From contig OZ020592.1 of NCBI GenBank assembly GCA_963971535.1, forward strand, positions 129,406,180-129,470,179: a stretch of DNA of 64,000 bases, in the 5' to 3' direction. The stretch's first letter is position 1; each line of letters begins with the position of its first letter. The notes under the pieces are model-generated. The model worked only from the letters and a program-made list of their open reading frames with translations. It made no database searches and was not told the origin of the DNA. Below, piece by piece: positions 34,415 to 48,189 of the stretch. Source of the stretch: Notolepis coatsorum. Lineage: Eukaryota; Chordata; Actinopteri; Aulopiformes; Paralepididae. A program made the position numbers and the translations under genes.

Positions 34415-36416
34415 TTACATTTACATTTAGTCATTTAGCTGACGCCTTTATCCAAAGCGACTTCTGTACGACAAGTCATCAGGAAGGGCATAACTCTATC
34501 AGCTGAGTAACAATGTTCATCAAGTGTTGAGTGCTACAGTGTAGGTTAGTTTATTAGGACAAGTGCATGACAGTAAGGTTAGTTAGGGTTAGATATCTTT
34601 TTATTTTTAAATTTTTTTAATTTCAGATAATGGTTGAAGAAGTGTGTCTTTAGTCGATGGCGAAAGATTGGACGGGTTTCGGCTGTTCTAACTGGGGTGG
34701 GTAGTTCATTCCACCATTGTGGGGCAAGGACTGAGAATAGGCGGCTTCTCCTTGATGACCCTCCCGGAGCTCGGATAGGAGTAGGTCTGAGGCGGCCAGA
34801 AGATGCAGAGTGTAGGGGTCTTGAGGGTGTGTAATTGGAGACCATTGACCGGAGGTAGGCGGGGGAGCGGTTCCCTTTGCCGCACGGTATGCTAGGTCGA
34901 GGGCCTTGAAGCGGATTCGTGCAGCAATGGGGAGCCAGTGCAGGTCCCTAAGAAGTGGGGTGACATGGGCCGACTTCGGTAGGTTTGAGATCAGGCGGGC
35001 CGCTGCGTTCTGAATGAGTTGAAGAGGCTTGGTGGCAGTGGCCGGGAGGCCAGCGAGCAGTGCGTTGCAGTAGTCGAGGCGGGAGATGACTGTTGATTGG
35101 ACGAGGAGTTGGGTGGCTTCTTTTGTCAGGAAGGGGTGGATCCTTCTGACGTTGCTCAGGAGGAATCTGCAGGTTCTGGTTGTCGCTGCAATGTGGGGGT
35201 CCTAGGACCGAGCCCTGGGGGACACCCGTCCCCAGGGGGCGGTGGCCGACAGGGTCCCTCTCGATGACACTTGGTAGGAGCGGTCATTGAGGTATGATGT
35301 CAGCCATGTCAGCGCAGAGCCAGCCACTCCCATTCCTGCGAGGGCCGCGAGGAGGATCTGATGGTTTGACTGTGTCGAAGGCTGCAGATAGATCTAGGAG
35401 AATCAGGACAGAGGAGAGGCCTTTCGTTTTTGCTAAGTGAAGTGCCTCTGTGACCGCAATGAGGGCCGTTTCTGTGGAGTGGCCAGTCCGGAAGCCAGAC
35501 TGATTAGGGTCTAGGAGGTCATTCTGTAAGAGATAAGCAGTAAGTTGGTTGGATACAGCACGTTCAAGTGTTTTAGAAAGGAAGGAGATAAGAGAGACAG
35601 GACGATAGTTGCCTATGATGGTGGGGTTCAGGGTTGGTTATTTTATGAGCGGCGTGACTCTGGCTTGTTTTAGGGAGGTGGGGACCACCCCCGAGTTGAG
35701 TGAGGAGTTGATGGTTGCAGTTAGGAATGGGAGGATGTCTGGTGCTATGGTCTGGAGGAGTGGGGAGGATAGCCGGTCCAGCTGGCATGTAGTCGGACGG
35801 TTCGACGTTACCAGTGTCAGGGTCTCGGCTTCTGTAATGGGAGAGAAAGATGACAGAGTGAAGGATGAGGTTCTCGATTCAGCATTTGGAATGGGTGGGG
35901 GTTGGGAGAAGGAGCTGCGGATGTTCTCCACTTTTTCCTCAAAGAAGATCGCGAAGTCTTCGGCAGAGAAAGATGAGGGGGGATGGGGTGGGGGGGGAGC
36001 GAGGAGGGAGGACATGGTAGCATGCAGTTTGCGAAGATTCTTGGCAGAGGCCTCGATCCTATGGTGAAAGAAGGAAGCTTTGGCATTAGTAATGGTTTTG
36101 GAGAATGTTAACAAGAGGTTGTGATATGTGTCGATGTCAGCAGTGAGGCGTGACTTTCTATACTTCCTCTCAGCCGCTCTCAGGACCTGTCTTTGTTCTC
36201 TCACTGGATCTGTCAGCCATGGACTGGGTGGGGAACGGCGGGCAGGTTTCTCAACGAGGGGACAGAGCTTGTCGAAGGAGGTTGCAAGGGCTGAGAGGAG
36301 GGTGGATGTTGCCATCTCTGTGGGGAGAGCAGAGAAGGTGTCACTCAAAGGTAGAGCGGATAGTATGTCAGAGGAGAGGGTGGAGGGGGAGAGGGAGGGC
36401 AGGTTGCGTCTGAGTG
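34415..36416 (-). mobile_element. 5'-truncated LINE (L2-like) inside the minisatellite
   Basis: Minus strand 35638-36426 reads SPWLTDPVREQRQVLRAAER, FAIFFEEKVENIR and PTSLKQARVTPLIK. It continues with NYRPVSLISFLSKTLERAV, SGFRTGHSTETAL and LLDLSAAFDTV, which breaks near 35390. C-terminal blocks (SRLDYCNALLAGLP, VLAPQWWNELPTPVR) end at about 34580. The 3' tail is TAAATGTAAATGTAAA-type. The 3' half of the RT domain is deleted. A 7-bp AGACTAT flanks both ends (34408-34414, 36417-36423). The same 3' tail occurs at 49555-49770 and 57236-57310. Confidence 0.87.
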
Positions 36417-36995
36417 AGACTATCACATGGACAGACTATCAGCAGGACAGACTATCAGCAGGACAGACTATCACATGGACAGACTATCAGCAGGACAGAC
36501 TATCACATGGACAGACTATCAGCAGGACAGACTATCAGCAGGACATACTATCACATGGACAGACTATCAGATGGACAGACTATCACATGGACAGACTATC
36601 AGATGGACAGACTATCAGCAGGGCATACTATCACATGGACAGACTATCACATGGACAGACTATCAGATGGACAGACTATCAGCAGGGCAGACTATCACAT
36701 GGACAGACTATCACATGGACAGACTATCACATGGACAGACTATCACATGGACAGACTATCACATGGACAGACTATCACATGGACAGACTAGCAGGATGGA
36801 CAGACTATCAGCAGGGCAGACTATCACATGGACAGACTATCACATGGACAGACTATCACATGGACAGACTATCAGCAGGACAGACTATCACATGGACATA
36901 CCAGCAGGATGTACAGACTATCAGCAGGACAGACTATCAGCAGGACAGACTATCACATGGATAGCCTGGATGTACAGACTATCGACACAAACGAT
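36417..36995. repeat. 16-bp minisatellite, right part
   Basis: About 36 more units of the same two types plus a third (ATCAGATGGACAGACT), decaying after 36890. Confidence 0.95.
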
Positions 36996-37111
36996 CCCCT
37001 CTGGTCGCAGCAGGTTCCCACCGGGTTTACAACACAGGTCACTGATGTTCAGACCCTCGCCGACTCAACCAAACCGTGCCATATTTGCAACAGCTTGTAA
37101 ATTTGACCAAA

Positions 37112-37394
37112 TTTGGCCCTTTACTGGTAAACAAGCAGCTTAATGAATATAGCCTAGTTAGTCCTGCTTGGCCCTTTACTGGTAAACATGCAGGTTAATG
37201 AATATACCCTAGTTAGTCCTGCTTGGCCCTTTACTGGTAAACATGCAGGTTAATGAATAGACCCCTAGTTAGTCCTGCTTGGCCCTTTACTGGTAAACAA
37301 CATGCAGGTTAATGAATAGACCCTAGTTAGTCCTGCTTGGCCCTTTACTGACTGGTACCCATGCAGGTTAATGAATAAACTAGCATGTCCTGCT
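37112..37394. repeat. 55-bp tandem repeat, five copies
   Basis: Units begin TGGCCCTTTACTGGTAAACA at 37114, 37169, 37224, 37280 and 37338, spaced 55, 55, 56 and 58 bp. They include GCAGGTTAATGAATA and CCTAGTTAGTCCTGCT. Confidence 0.93.
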
Positions 37395-37429
37395 CCTTTT
37401 GGTTTCCCACAAGTACTACGATAACGTGT

Positions 37430-38115
37430 TTTAATGAGCCGGAACTGATGGCCAGACGACGCGTCTCAACCGGCCTCTCAGACTCTTATCCAAACTATCA
37501 TTTCAACGATCACTATATGCCTCTTTGAACTGCTGCGGTCAGGCAAGCGATACCGGAGTCTTAAGGCGAGCACAGAAAGACTCAGAAGGAGCTTCTATCC
37601 CCAGGGCATCAGGCTGCTAAACGAACAATAAACACTATGCAACAACCATCAAATGCACACAGCACACACACCCACACGCACACACTCACTTAAACAAACA
37701 ACACACTGCAGCACCCACTCTCCACACTTTAGATCACACAAACACACTTTATATTTATTGGTAAAGGATTGCACTACAACTCGTACACCTACTGTAAATT
37801 GTACCTAAATTGCACCTCATCCCATTTCTGCGTTGCACTATATAGTATTGTATATTAGTACACTGCATAGTATTGTATATTATATGGTAACTCAGTTACG
37901 TCTATTCTGCATCGAACATTGTACATATGTCTATACTGAACACTGTGACCTCATTTTTATACTTCTAATTTACATGCTATACTATGTTATTTTATTTTAT
38001 TTCATACTATTTTTGTCTTGCACAGTCTCTGGAGCGTAACAGTAAGAAGCATTTTGTACAAAAGTATTCTGTACTTCTGTATGACAACTATTAAAGAAAC
38101 TTGAAACTTGAAACT
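37430..38115 (+). mobile_element. LINE 3' fragment
   Basis: Plus strand reads CGGTCAGGCAAGCGATACCG (Ser-Gly-Lys-Arg-Tyr-Arg), then codons for ERLRRSFYPQGIRLLNEQ and a stop. A 3' UTR follows, ending TATTAAAGAAACTTGAAACTTGAAAC. The same C-terminal block on the minus strand is at 56560-56720 (RTSRFRDNFFPQATRVLN). Family not assigned. Confidence 0.7.
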
Positions 38116-38324
38116 ATCATTAAAATTTAAATGAATATCGGAAATAATCATTAAAATTCAAATGAATATTGGAGATGATCTCGCTCGGCCTCATTATTAT
38201 TCAGACCCAAAGTTTCATTGTAGCTTTTTTACTAAAGTCGTAATTTTGCACTTCAGATTTACAGATGAGACAAGCGCTCTCACAACAGAACACACATGAG
38301 TGCACTTGTTCAGTGTCACACGAA

Positions 38325-38416
38325 CACACACACGCAAACACACACGCACACACACACGCACGCACACACACACACGCACGCACACACACACACACACGCA
38401 CACACACACACACACG

Positions 38417-38470
<54 letters not shown>

Positions 38471-38535
38471 CACACACACAAACACACACATGCACACTCG
38501 CACATACACACACACACATGCGCACACGGACACAT

Positions 38536-38586
<51 letters not shown>

Positions 38587-38630
38587 CTCACACACAGACT
38601 ATCTCTCTCATACACACACTATCTCTTTCT

Positions 38631-38694
<64 letters not shown>

Positions 38695-38707
38695 TACACA
38701 TACACAC
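38325..38707. repeat. CA-rich microsatellite running into gap
   Basis: CA repeats with CGCA and CTCTCT interruptions. Ends at the N gap. Confidence 0.95.
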
Positions 38708-38907
38708 NNNNNNNNNNNNNNNNNNNNNNNNNNNNNNNNNNNNNNNNNNNNNNNNNNNNNNNNNNNNNNNNNNNNNNNNNNNNNNNNNNNNNNNNNNNNN
38801 NNNNNNNNNNNNNNNNNNNNNNNNNNNNNNNNNNNNNNNNNNNNNNNNNNNNNNNNNNNNNNNNNNNNNNNNNNNNNNNNNNNNNNNNNNNNNNNNNNNN
38901 NNNNNNN
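38708..38907. other. Assembly gap (200 N)
   Basis: Exactly 200 N, so a placeholder. No exon lies to its right, so the orientation of the following contig cannot be checked here. Confidence 0.98.
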
Positions 38908-39287
38908 TGACAGATGAGATCAAGTATGATATCCCTCCATCCAAACAAAGGAGAACTGAAGATTTCTGTCCTGGGAAATAAACCTAAAGAACCGTTTGAA
39001 GAAATAGTCTGAACCTTTAATGTAAAGCAAGTTAAATCGATAATGTGCAAAGAAGCGGCTGGCGACTCCACATGTATCGGAGGAGGTCTACATCCTCCCC
39101 AGACCAACATCCTCTAGCCTCTACACATCCTCTATACATCCTACACCCTCCCAAGACCAACAGTAGGGCAGCATGTGGTAGTCTACACCAGGCTTAGTAA
39201 CTTTGAAAGTAACTAGGTTACGAAGTTGTCGTCGTCCCCCCTGCTGCTGCCACAACATAAGAATGACAACAGTTTTTTTTTAATAAT
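38908..39287. other. Intergenic/intronic sequence
   Basis: No feature except GTAACTAGGTTACG near 39210, similar to the hAT-like motif at 41540-41635. Confidence 0.5.
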
Positions 39288-39551
39288 GATATTTACTAAC
39301 TCACAACCAGAATACAAAACAAAAGAAAGGCACAGCCAGGCTGGCTCTGGGACAAACACGGACTGTAAACAAAAAACAAAGAGCACCAAACATTGCTAAC
39401 ATAACATACGGAGGAACAAACTCACTTGACAGGACATAGGCACACAGGCACGATACGGGAACAACGCGGGGACAATGATGCCACAACAATCCAAACAAAC
39501 CACAAGCAATAAATACTGACAATAATTAACACTGATTAATAATGGAAAACA
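39288..39551 (-). repeat. Downstream copy of 264-bp direct repeat
   Basis: Differs from 40671-40934 at only a few positions. The ORF stop codon (39536-39538) lies inside its first 17 bp in element orientation. Confidence 0.93.
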
Positions 39552-40624
39552 ATTGAGAAGCCGGGAGCCGGCGTAGCAGCCGGACCAGGTGTAGAGGCTG
39601 GGCAGGATGTGGAGACTGGACCGGTCTCGGCGACGAGGCATGGCGTAGGGACCGGAGATGATGGCACGGGACCCGACGTAGCAACTGAACCAGTCGTAGC
39701 GGCTGGGCTGGGCGTGGAAGCCGGAGGGGAAGCGGTGACAGCCGGGGCTACACCGACCGGAACCAGGCTGGTAGCGACGGCCGGATCAGCTGTGGAGGCT
39801 CTGTTAGCGGTACTAGCCCTGCTCGCCCTCCAAGCCTTCCTAGGCCTCGGAGGTCTGCGAGCTGCAGGGGCTACGCTAACCGTGGGGCCTGGGCTAACTG
39901 TAGGGGCTAGGCTACCGGGTGCAGGTGTGCTAGCCATTGAGGCCTGGTTAGATTCAGGAGCTAGACTAACCGTGAGGGTAATTCTAGCTGGGAAGGCCTG
40001 GCTACCTGCAGGAGCTAGGCTAACGGTAGGGGTTAGGTTAGCCGTGGACGCCTGGCTAGCTACAGGAGCTAAGCTAGCAGACAGGGTTGTGCTAAGTGTG
40101 GATGCCTGGCTAGCTGCAGGGGCTAAGCTAGCAGACGGGGTTGTGCTAAGTGTGGATGCCTGGCTAGCTGCAGGGGCTAAGCTAGCAGACAGGGTTGTGC
40201 TAGCTGTGGACGCCTGGCTAGCTACAGGAGCTAAGCTAGCAGATGGGGTTGTGCTAGCTGTGGACGCCTGGCTAGCTACAGGAGCTAATCTAGCAGACAG
40301 GGTTGTGCTAGTTGTGGATGCCTGGCTAGCTGCAGAGGCTAAGCTAGCAGACGAGGCTCGCCTAGCTGTCTCCATGAGAGCACAAACCTGGTCCGTCATA
40401 ACCCTCATCTGAGGCGCCTGTGTAGGGCTCTGCTTCGCTACGTCGTCGATCAACTTCAACCAGAAGACCCATTTAGCAGGAGAGTAGCTGGTCAGATCCC
40501 TGTCTATCATACTATGAATGATGGTCATAGTGTCTACCACCTTGTCTGCTGTGCTCTTGATTGGTGGCGTCATTCTGTAACGATTGGGGGTGATGATGAA
40601 GGTGAGAACACAGTATGCAGACAA
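39536..40624 (-). CDS. Unrecognised Ala/Ser/Thr-rich repeat protein
   Basis: The frame has 362 codons. The likely start is the second Met (40573), which follows the LTR-like repeat by two bases, giving 345 residues opening MTPPIKSTADKVVDTMTIIH. The first 75 residues look like a folded, helical segment (SPAKWVFWLKLIDDVAKQ, VMTDQVCALMETARR). From there it is low complexity: about seven copies of an 18-residue unit like ASLAPVASQASTASTTPS, then a Pro/Val/Ala tail. The 54-bp repeats at DNA level explain the open overlapping frames on the other strand. The N-terminal part could be a short gag-like domain, but I recognise no family. Translation is unproven. Confidence 0.5.
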   Translation of the reverse strand: MSAYCVLTFIITPNRYRMTPPIKSTADKVVDTMTIIHSMIDRDLTSYSPAKWVFWLKLIDDVAKQSPTQAPQMRVMTDQVCALMETARRASSASLASAASQASTTSTTLSARLAPVASQASTASTTPSASLAPVASQASTASTTLSASLAPAASQASTLSTTPSASLAPAASQASTLSTTLSASLAPVASQASTANLTPTVSLAPAGSQAFPARITLTVSLAPESNQASMASTPAPGSLAPTVSPGPTVSVAPAARRPPRPRKAWRASRASTANRASTADPAVATSLVPVGVAPAVTASPPASTPSPAATTGSVATSGPVPSSPVPTPCLVAETGPVSTSCPASTPGPAATPAPGFSIVFHY

Positions 40625-40934
40625 GGAAGAATGAGCGGAGGCAGAGACGAAGGGTGATGCTTAGAGAAGGGATATTTACTAACTCACAACCAGAATACAA
40701 AACAAAAGAAAGGCACAGCCAGGCTGGCACTGGGACAAACACGGACTGTAAACGAAAAACAAACAGCACCAAACATTGCTAACATAACATACAGAGGAAA
40801 AAACTCACTTGACAGGACATAGGCACACAGGCACGATACGGGAACAACGCGGGGACAATGACGCCACAACAATCCAAACAAACCACAAGCAATAAATACT
40901 GACACTAATTAACACTGATTAATAATGGAAAACA
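40576..40934 (-). repeat. Upstream LTR-like repeat
   Basis: Opens TGTTTTCCATT at 40934 and ends CGTTACA at 40576. The outer 264 bp are shared with the downstream copy. The following bases GAATGACGCC would be both a primer-binding region and the ORF start. Confidence 0.6.
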
Positions 40935-41334
40935 GCTGGGGGAAGAAGGCACTAGAACTAATACAATAATCAACAATACCGGAACAAGGACTAGGCTAAT
41001 ACAAAACACAGAATCAGAATGCCAACACAGAGAACAACCTAAACAGACAACACTTGTAACATAGACACTAATTGCTACAACAGTATGTTATTAATATGAC
41101 CAAGCAGGATCAATGTAGACTGCATCATCTGCAGGTGACCGCTAGATGGCGGAATGACACCACTGTCAACTCTTTGTCTGGGGCATTGATTCTCCCAGAC
41201 TTGAGCTGGTCTGGGAGTGTAACACATAATGTCATAAATCATGATTAGCTGCTCAGACAGGTCATCATGAGACGTCATCAGCCATCAGGCCATATACGGT
41301 CACAGCTGTCCACTGCTCAGGCACTCTAGAACAG
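40935..41334. other. Intergenic/intronic sequence
   Basis: Small inverted motif CAGACTTGAGCTGGTCTG near 41192. No gene is seen. Confidence 0.5.
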
Positions 41335-41640
41335 TGGTTCCCAAACTAAATAAAATATAAAATGTATATATAATTTTAATTAAAAATGAAATTGTAAAAC
41401 CGTTGTGTAATATAAATATATGTCCCATCTCCGGTCTAGCTGACTGTACCCCTGGCTCTCTTATCATCAGCATTATGAGATAGTAACTAAATAGTAACGC
41501 ACAGCCACTTGGAAAAGCAACTATAATCAGATTACTGGCTTGTAAAAAGTAACAAGTTAGATGACTATTTACAGAAAAAAGTAATCAGATTAGAGTAACT
41601 AGTTACTTAGTAACTAGTTACTGGCATCACTGCCTACAAC
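41335..41640. mobile_element. hAT-like MITE remnants
   Basis: CAGTGGTTCCCAAACT at 41334 and GTAACTAGTTACTGGCATCACTG ending near 41634 look like termini of two fish hAT MITE families. They do not pair with each other, so these are fragments. Family from memory. Confidence 0.45.
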
Positions 41641-41739
41641 ACAGCATGATGGTAAAACATGTTGCCGGTGTACCAGTGAGATGCCAGTTTATTGAAATGC
41701 TGTTGAAAGGCTTCAAGCCATAAGAAAACTCCAGTGATG

Positions 41740-43096
<1,357 letters not shown>

Positions 43097-43099
<3 letters not shown>

Positions 43100-44963
43100 T
43101 TTAATGAACGTTTTAAAGACTCCTTTTTGCCTCAGAGCTGCAGGAGGGCAGTTCTGGCTCTGCTGCCAAAGAAAGGTGATCTTCAGGAGATAAAGAATTG
43201 GCGTCCTGTGGCGCTGCTATGCTCGGATTCAAGATGCTGTCTAAAGCTCTGGCCAATAGACTGAGGAAGGTGATGGACCAGGTCGTCCACAAAACACAAA
43301 CATACTGTGTGCCCGGCAGGTCTATTGTTGACAATGTGTCACTGATTCGGGATCTTTTTGAAGTCTCTGATTCATTAGGCATAAATGTTGGTCTGGTTTC
43401 TTTGGACCAAGAAAAGGCATTTGACCGGGTTGAGCACCGTTACCTGTGGAAGGTCTTGGAGAGGTTCGGCCTCAGCCCTGGTTTCATTGCTAAGATTATG
43501 GTTTTGTATGAGAACGCTGACAGTGTGCTGAAAATTAATGGTGGATTGTGTAAACCTTTTAAAACCACTCGGGGCATAAGGCAAGGATGTTCGATGTATG
43601 GCATGCTTTACACACTTGCTATTGAACCAATGCTGCACAATATCCGTTCACGTATTGATGGGATGGTTTTACCTGATTTTAATGCACATTTTAATTTGTC
43701 TGCATATGCGGATGATATTATTGTCATTATAAGGAGTCAGGAGGATGTAAACAGGTCTTTGTTTTTGTGGGAATGTCAATTTATACGTTTATGTGATTTG
43801 ACTCCATTTTATCAAGGACTATTTAAAACATGGACTCTGTTTAAATGGAGCAGAACGGAACCCACAAGCTCACTGTTCTGGCTACTGGAGGAGCCTTTAA
43901 TCTATGGGACCCGATTGGACATTCAGAATGAAAGCAGAATTGGTCTCACCCAGCGTTTAGTTTCAGCTGGGGCAGTAAAGCTGAAACAAATAGTGGATGC
44001 AGCGGGCCCAGGATTTCGTAACACAGAGGAAATGTCCTCTTTGATGGGTCTGAGGTCGGGTCGCCAAACAAGGAACTTTTTGAATGCGTGGACTGAGAGA
44101 CTGAGTAATCAGGAGTGGGACATGTTACGGGACGATCTAAGTGGAACAGACATTCCTGATGCAGGAGATCCTTTTCCTGAACTGAGTCCCCAAATAGTGA
44201 GTGGGAAGGTAATGTATAAATACGGTGTGCACGCTCTAAACAAAAAAATGCTGAGTGGGAAAACAGACACTGTGTGGAGAGAGAAACTGAATGTCCAGGA
44301 GGAATGTAAACCAGTATGGAGGGTGTTATATAAAGCACCACTAAACAAGAGGTCAGGAGGCTTGCAGTGGCGGATACTGAAGGGATCAGTGGCAGTCAAT
44401 AGTTTTGTCTCCAAGTTAAATCCAACAGTATCTAACAACTGTCCTTTTTGTCAAGAACCAGAGTCTGTTTTCCACTGTTTTTTGGAGTGTAAAAGAATTG
44501 AAGTACTATTTGAGGTTGTAGAATCTGTGTTTGTCAAATGTGGGGAGAATTGGTTATTTGGTTAAATTTGGTTATATTTTGGTGCTGGTTATAAAAGGAC
44601 AAATGCAATGAAATGGGAGCTGTTGAACTTTGTAGTGGGACAGGCAAAATTGTCAATATACAAAAGTCGGAAAAATCAAATTGAATATGGTTCAGGTGGG
44701 GAGTTGTTGCCATTGTTTAAGGCTTTGGTACAAGCTCGAATTACAGTGGATTTTCGGTTTTATTCACTCATGAATGATTTTGAGTTTTATTTTATGCGTT
44801 GGTGCTTCAATGAAGCTCTTTGTTTGGTTGTTGATAAGCAGCTCTGTGTTAACCCCTTGTTTATGTGAGGATTTAAATAGTGTCTATGTATGAATATGTT
44901 TAATTGACAAATGTAAAAATTTCCTTTTATTTGTTGGAAATGTTCTTCTTCTTAAAAATCAAA

Positions 44964-44965
<2 letters not shown>
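43097..44965 (+). mobile_element. Tx1-type LINE, internally deleted, within (CT)n
   Basis: Starts with RT codons immediately after (CT)n at 43097 and ends with an AT-rich 3' UTR immediately before (CT)n at 44967. The RT, a deletion, a C-terminal domain and a final LFKALVQARITVDF block in another frame are visible. The C-terminal layout fits the Tx1 branch of L1-like LINEs. Members of that branch are known to insert into fixed targets, including microsatellites (recalled: Kibi and Koshi). Confidence 0.78.
43100..44868 (+). pseudogene. Tx1-type LINE ORF2, broken
   Basis: 43100-43235 reads VFNERFKDSFLPQSCRRAVL and NWRPVALLCSD. A frameshift near 43230 leads into the 43198-44565 frame: MLSKALANRLRKVMDQVVHK, VSLDQEKAFDRVEH, TRGIRQGCSMYGMLY and catalytic YADD at 43705-43716. 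Soon after, at SLFLWECQF, the RT thumb region is missing and a distal segment follows (LFKTWTLFKWSRTEP, PLIYGTRLDI, GLTQRLVSAG). A CPFCQEPESVFHCFLEC zinc-type motif lies at about 44441. A stop at 44563-44565 and a frame change precede the last block (44608-44868, VGQAKLSIYKSRKNQ). It is non-functional. Confidence 0.82.

Positions 44966-45034
<69 letters not shown>
44966..45034. repeat. (CT)n after the Tx1-type LINE
   Basis: About 34 CT units, the presumed right half of the target tract. Confidence 0.95.
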
Positions 45035-46274
<1,240 letters not shown>

Positions 46275-46388
46275 AACCACTACACCTCCCTATAGACCAG
46301 GAAGTAACCACTACACCTCCCTATAGACCAGGAAATAACCACTACACCTCCCTATAGACCAGGAAGTAACCACTACACCTCCCTATAG
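46275..46388. repeat. 31-bp tandem repeat, 3.7 copies
   Basis: Units starting AACCACTACACCTCCCTATA at 46275, 46306, 46337 and 46368, with one A/G difference in copy 2. Confidence 0.95.
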
Positions 46389-46664
46389 TGTCAGCGATGA
46401 TATTTGGTTTCAGTTTCATTTTGCAATCTAATCGGATATAAAAATTGCACGCTACAGCGCTATTATAAATAACTTGCGACGGTTCTGGCAAACTGCACCA
46501 GTGCACACGGCAATTTGAAAAGAGATGGAGAGAACAAAATGCCTTATATGACTTTGAAGCTCATTAATTCATTAAAGATATACTGTCCTACTGTCACTAT
46601 TATGAGAGATAGACACCTATTGTATCTGCACGTTTAACCGAGAAGCCACAGCTGGACAGCGACA

Positions 46665-46862
46665 GTGGTCAGGAGGTAGAGCCGTCGTCTGGTAACCTAG
46701 AAGGTTTCCGGTTCGATTCCCGCTCCTCCCGGGCAGCGTGTCGAAATGTCAAGATACTTGGCACCTTGCATGCCATCACTCTGCCATCAGTTTGTGAATG
46801 AGTAAAATGTGAGGAACAAATTGTAAAGTGTTTTGGATAAAAGCACCATTTACCATTTATGT
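46665..46862 (+). mobile_element. tRNA-derived SINE, shortened
   Basis: A box AGTGGTCAGGAGGTAGAGC, B box GGTTCGATTCC at about 46711-46721, tail GTGTTTTGGATAAAAGCACC. It lacks about 60 bp present in the related copy at 57475-57740. Confidence 0.85.
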
Positions 46863-47034
46863 ATGTACTATAAATATTAATTGTAAAATATATCTATTAT
46901 AAATAGTATCTGTGCAGTGGTGTAGCCCATTAATATCTACAGTATTGCTGCTCGCAAGACTTGATGGCTCAATCTAACATGAACACTTTATTTAACTAAG
47001 AACATTTTACTTGTAGTAGAGAGATGAGTCACTG
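46863..47034. other. AT-rich spacer
   Basis: No feature seen. Confidence 0.5.
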
Positions 47035-48110
47035 GATGGATGGAAGATGTAGAATTGGGCCCACTGAGTGGAGGTTCCCTCATGGACGTTGGCAGACGGT
47101 TGACTAATCACTCATGGCAAGAGATGAATGAGGCTGAAACGACCCAGAGCAAAACAATAGCTTTTTACTCTACTATCACCACAGCCATAAATCTCTACAT
47201 ACCTACTAAAGCTGTCAAATCCCAGCCCACTGACGGACCCTGGATCACTCCACAAATCAAACACCTCATCTCACTCAGACAAAAGGCCCTGCGGAGGGAC
47301 AAGACCTCTTAACACCTGGAAATACTACAGTGCACGTATCCAGAAGGAACTGAAACGGGCCAAAAATAACTCCTATCATATCGAGAAACTGAAGCAGAAC
47401 AACAACGAGAGCCTGGCACTCTAATATCCATTGTGCCATTAAAAAACCCTGAATGCTCTATCGTAGCCCCACATTGTGACCCTCTTGACAATTGGACAGT
47501 GGCTAAGGCCATTAACATCACATTTGCCCATTCACAATCTCTACCTCGACCTGACTGACCTGCCGGCCTACTGTACAGTATCTCACAATGACCCACTATC
47601 CAGGCATGGGATGTACTATACAAACTTAAGTTGGTCAATGTAAGCAAAGGTCCTGGCTCAGATTGCATCCCTCAAAAGATCCTGAAGGGATTTTCTGTAG
47701 AACTCTGCTCTTCTGTCTAACATTCTTAACATCCTCAACTCATCTTTCGAGGAGGCATTCGTCCCAAAGGAGTGGAAGGAGACCATTGCTATTCCAGTCG
47801 CCAAAACCCAGCCATCCATTGGAGAACTGAAAGATTATCTCTCTCTCTCACACCAAACCAGCTGGAGGCTTTAGCTGACTGGATATAACGATTGACCGCC
47901 AGCAGTATATGGCTGGAGAAAAGAGAGGTCAGCCTTTTAGACTTTCTCCAGGGAATCCACTGATCCAGTCTAAATCCACCTGCAGCCTAGTGGCAACAGA
48001 TTCCCCCAGAGGCCTTGGATGACAAGGTTGACCATAACATCATAGCTACAGTACCTCCCTCATTGACCTTGGAGTTAGACCTGCCCTTACAGTATATCCT
48101 GGATCCTCTG
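47035..48110 (+). mobile_element. Degenerate LINE fragment (CR1/L2-like)
   Basis: 47040-47312 reads MNEAETTQSKTIAFYSTITT, GPWITPQIKHLISLRQKAL. Then, in shifting frames, codons for SKGPGSDCIPQKILKGF and FVPKEWKETIAIPV-like residues. It carries many stops and frameshifts, so it is an old copy covering the linker and RT start. Confidence 0.7.
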
Positions 48111-48189
48111 GCATAATACCTGACAGGAGACAGAGGGTGAGATATCAAAGCTGTTTATCCTCCTGACTCCAGATAACCTGGTGTAGCCC

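Larger units (their letters stand above)
39288..40934 (-). mobile_element. LTR-like element with an Ala/Ser/Thr-rich ORF
   Basis: Two 264-bp direct repeats (39288-39551 and 40671-40934), nearly identical, bracket one long minus-strand ORF. The upstream repeat appears to extend to 40576, giving a 359-bp unit that opens TGTTTTCCATT and closes ATCGTTACA (TG...CA, LTR-like). The downstream copy stops after 264 bp and runs into an A-run (minus strand). No reverse transcriptase, protease or integrase is present. It could be a non-autonomous LTR element or a partial tandem duplication. Confidence 0.6.

Noticed and set aside
34018-36995. CRISPR-like array
   Set aside because: Units are contiguous 16-bp tandem repeats without unique spacers, and the context is a vertebrate genome.
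39609-40412. Plus-strand ORF of 267 codons rich in Ala, Gly and Val
   Set aside because: Opposite-strand shadow of the repetitive minus-strand ORF; it starts and ends inside the repeats without any domain.
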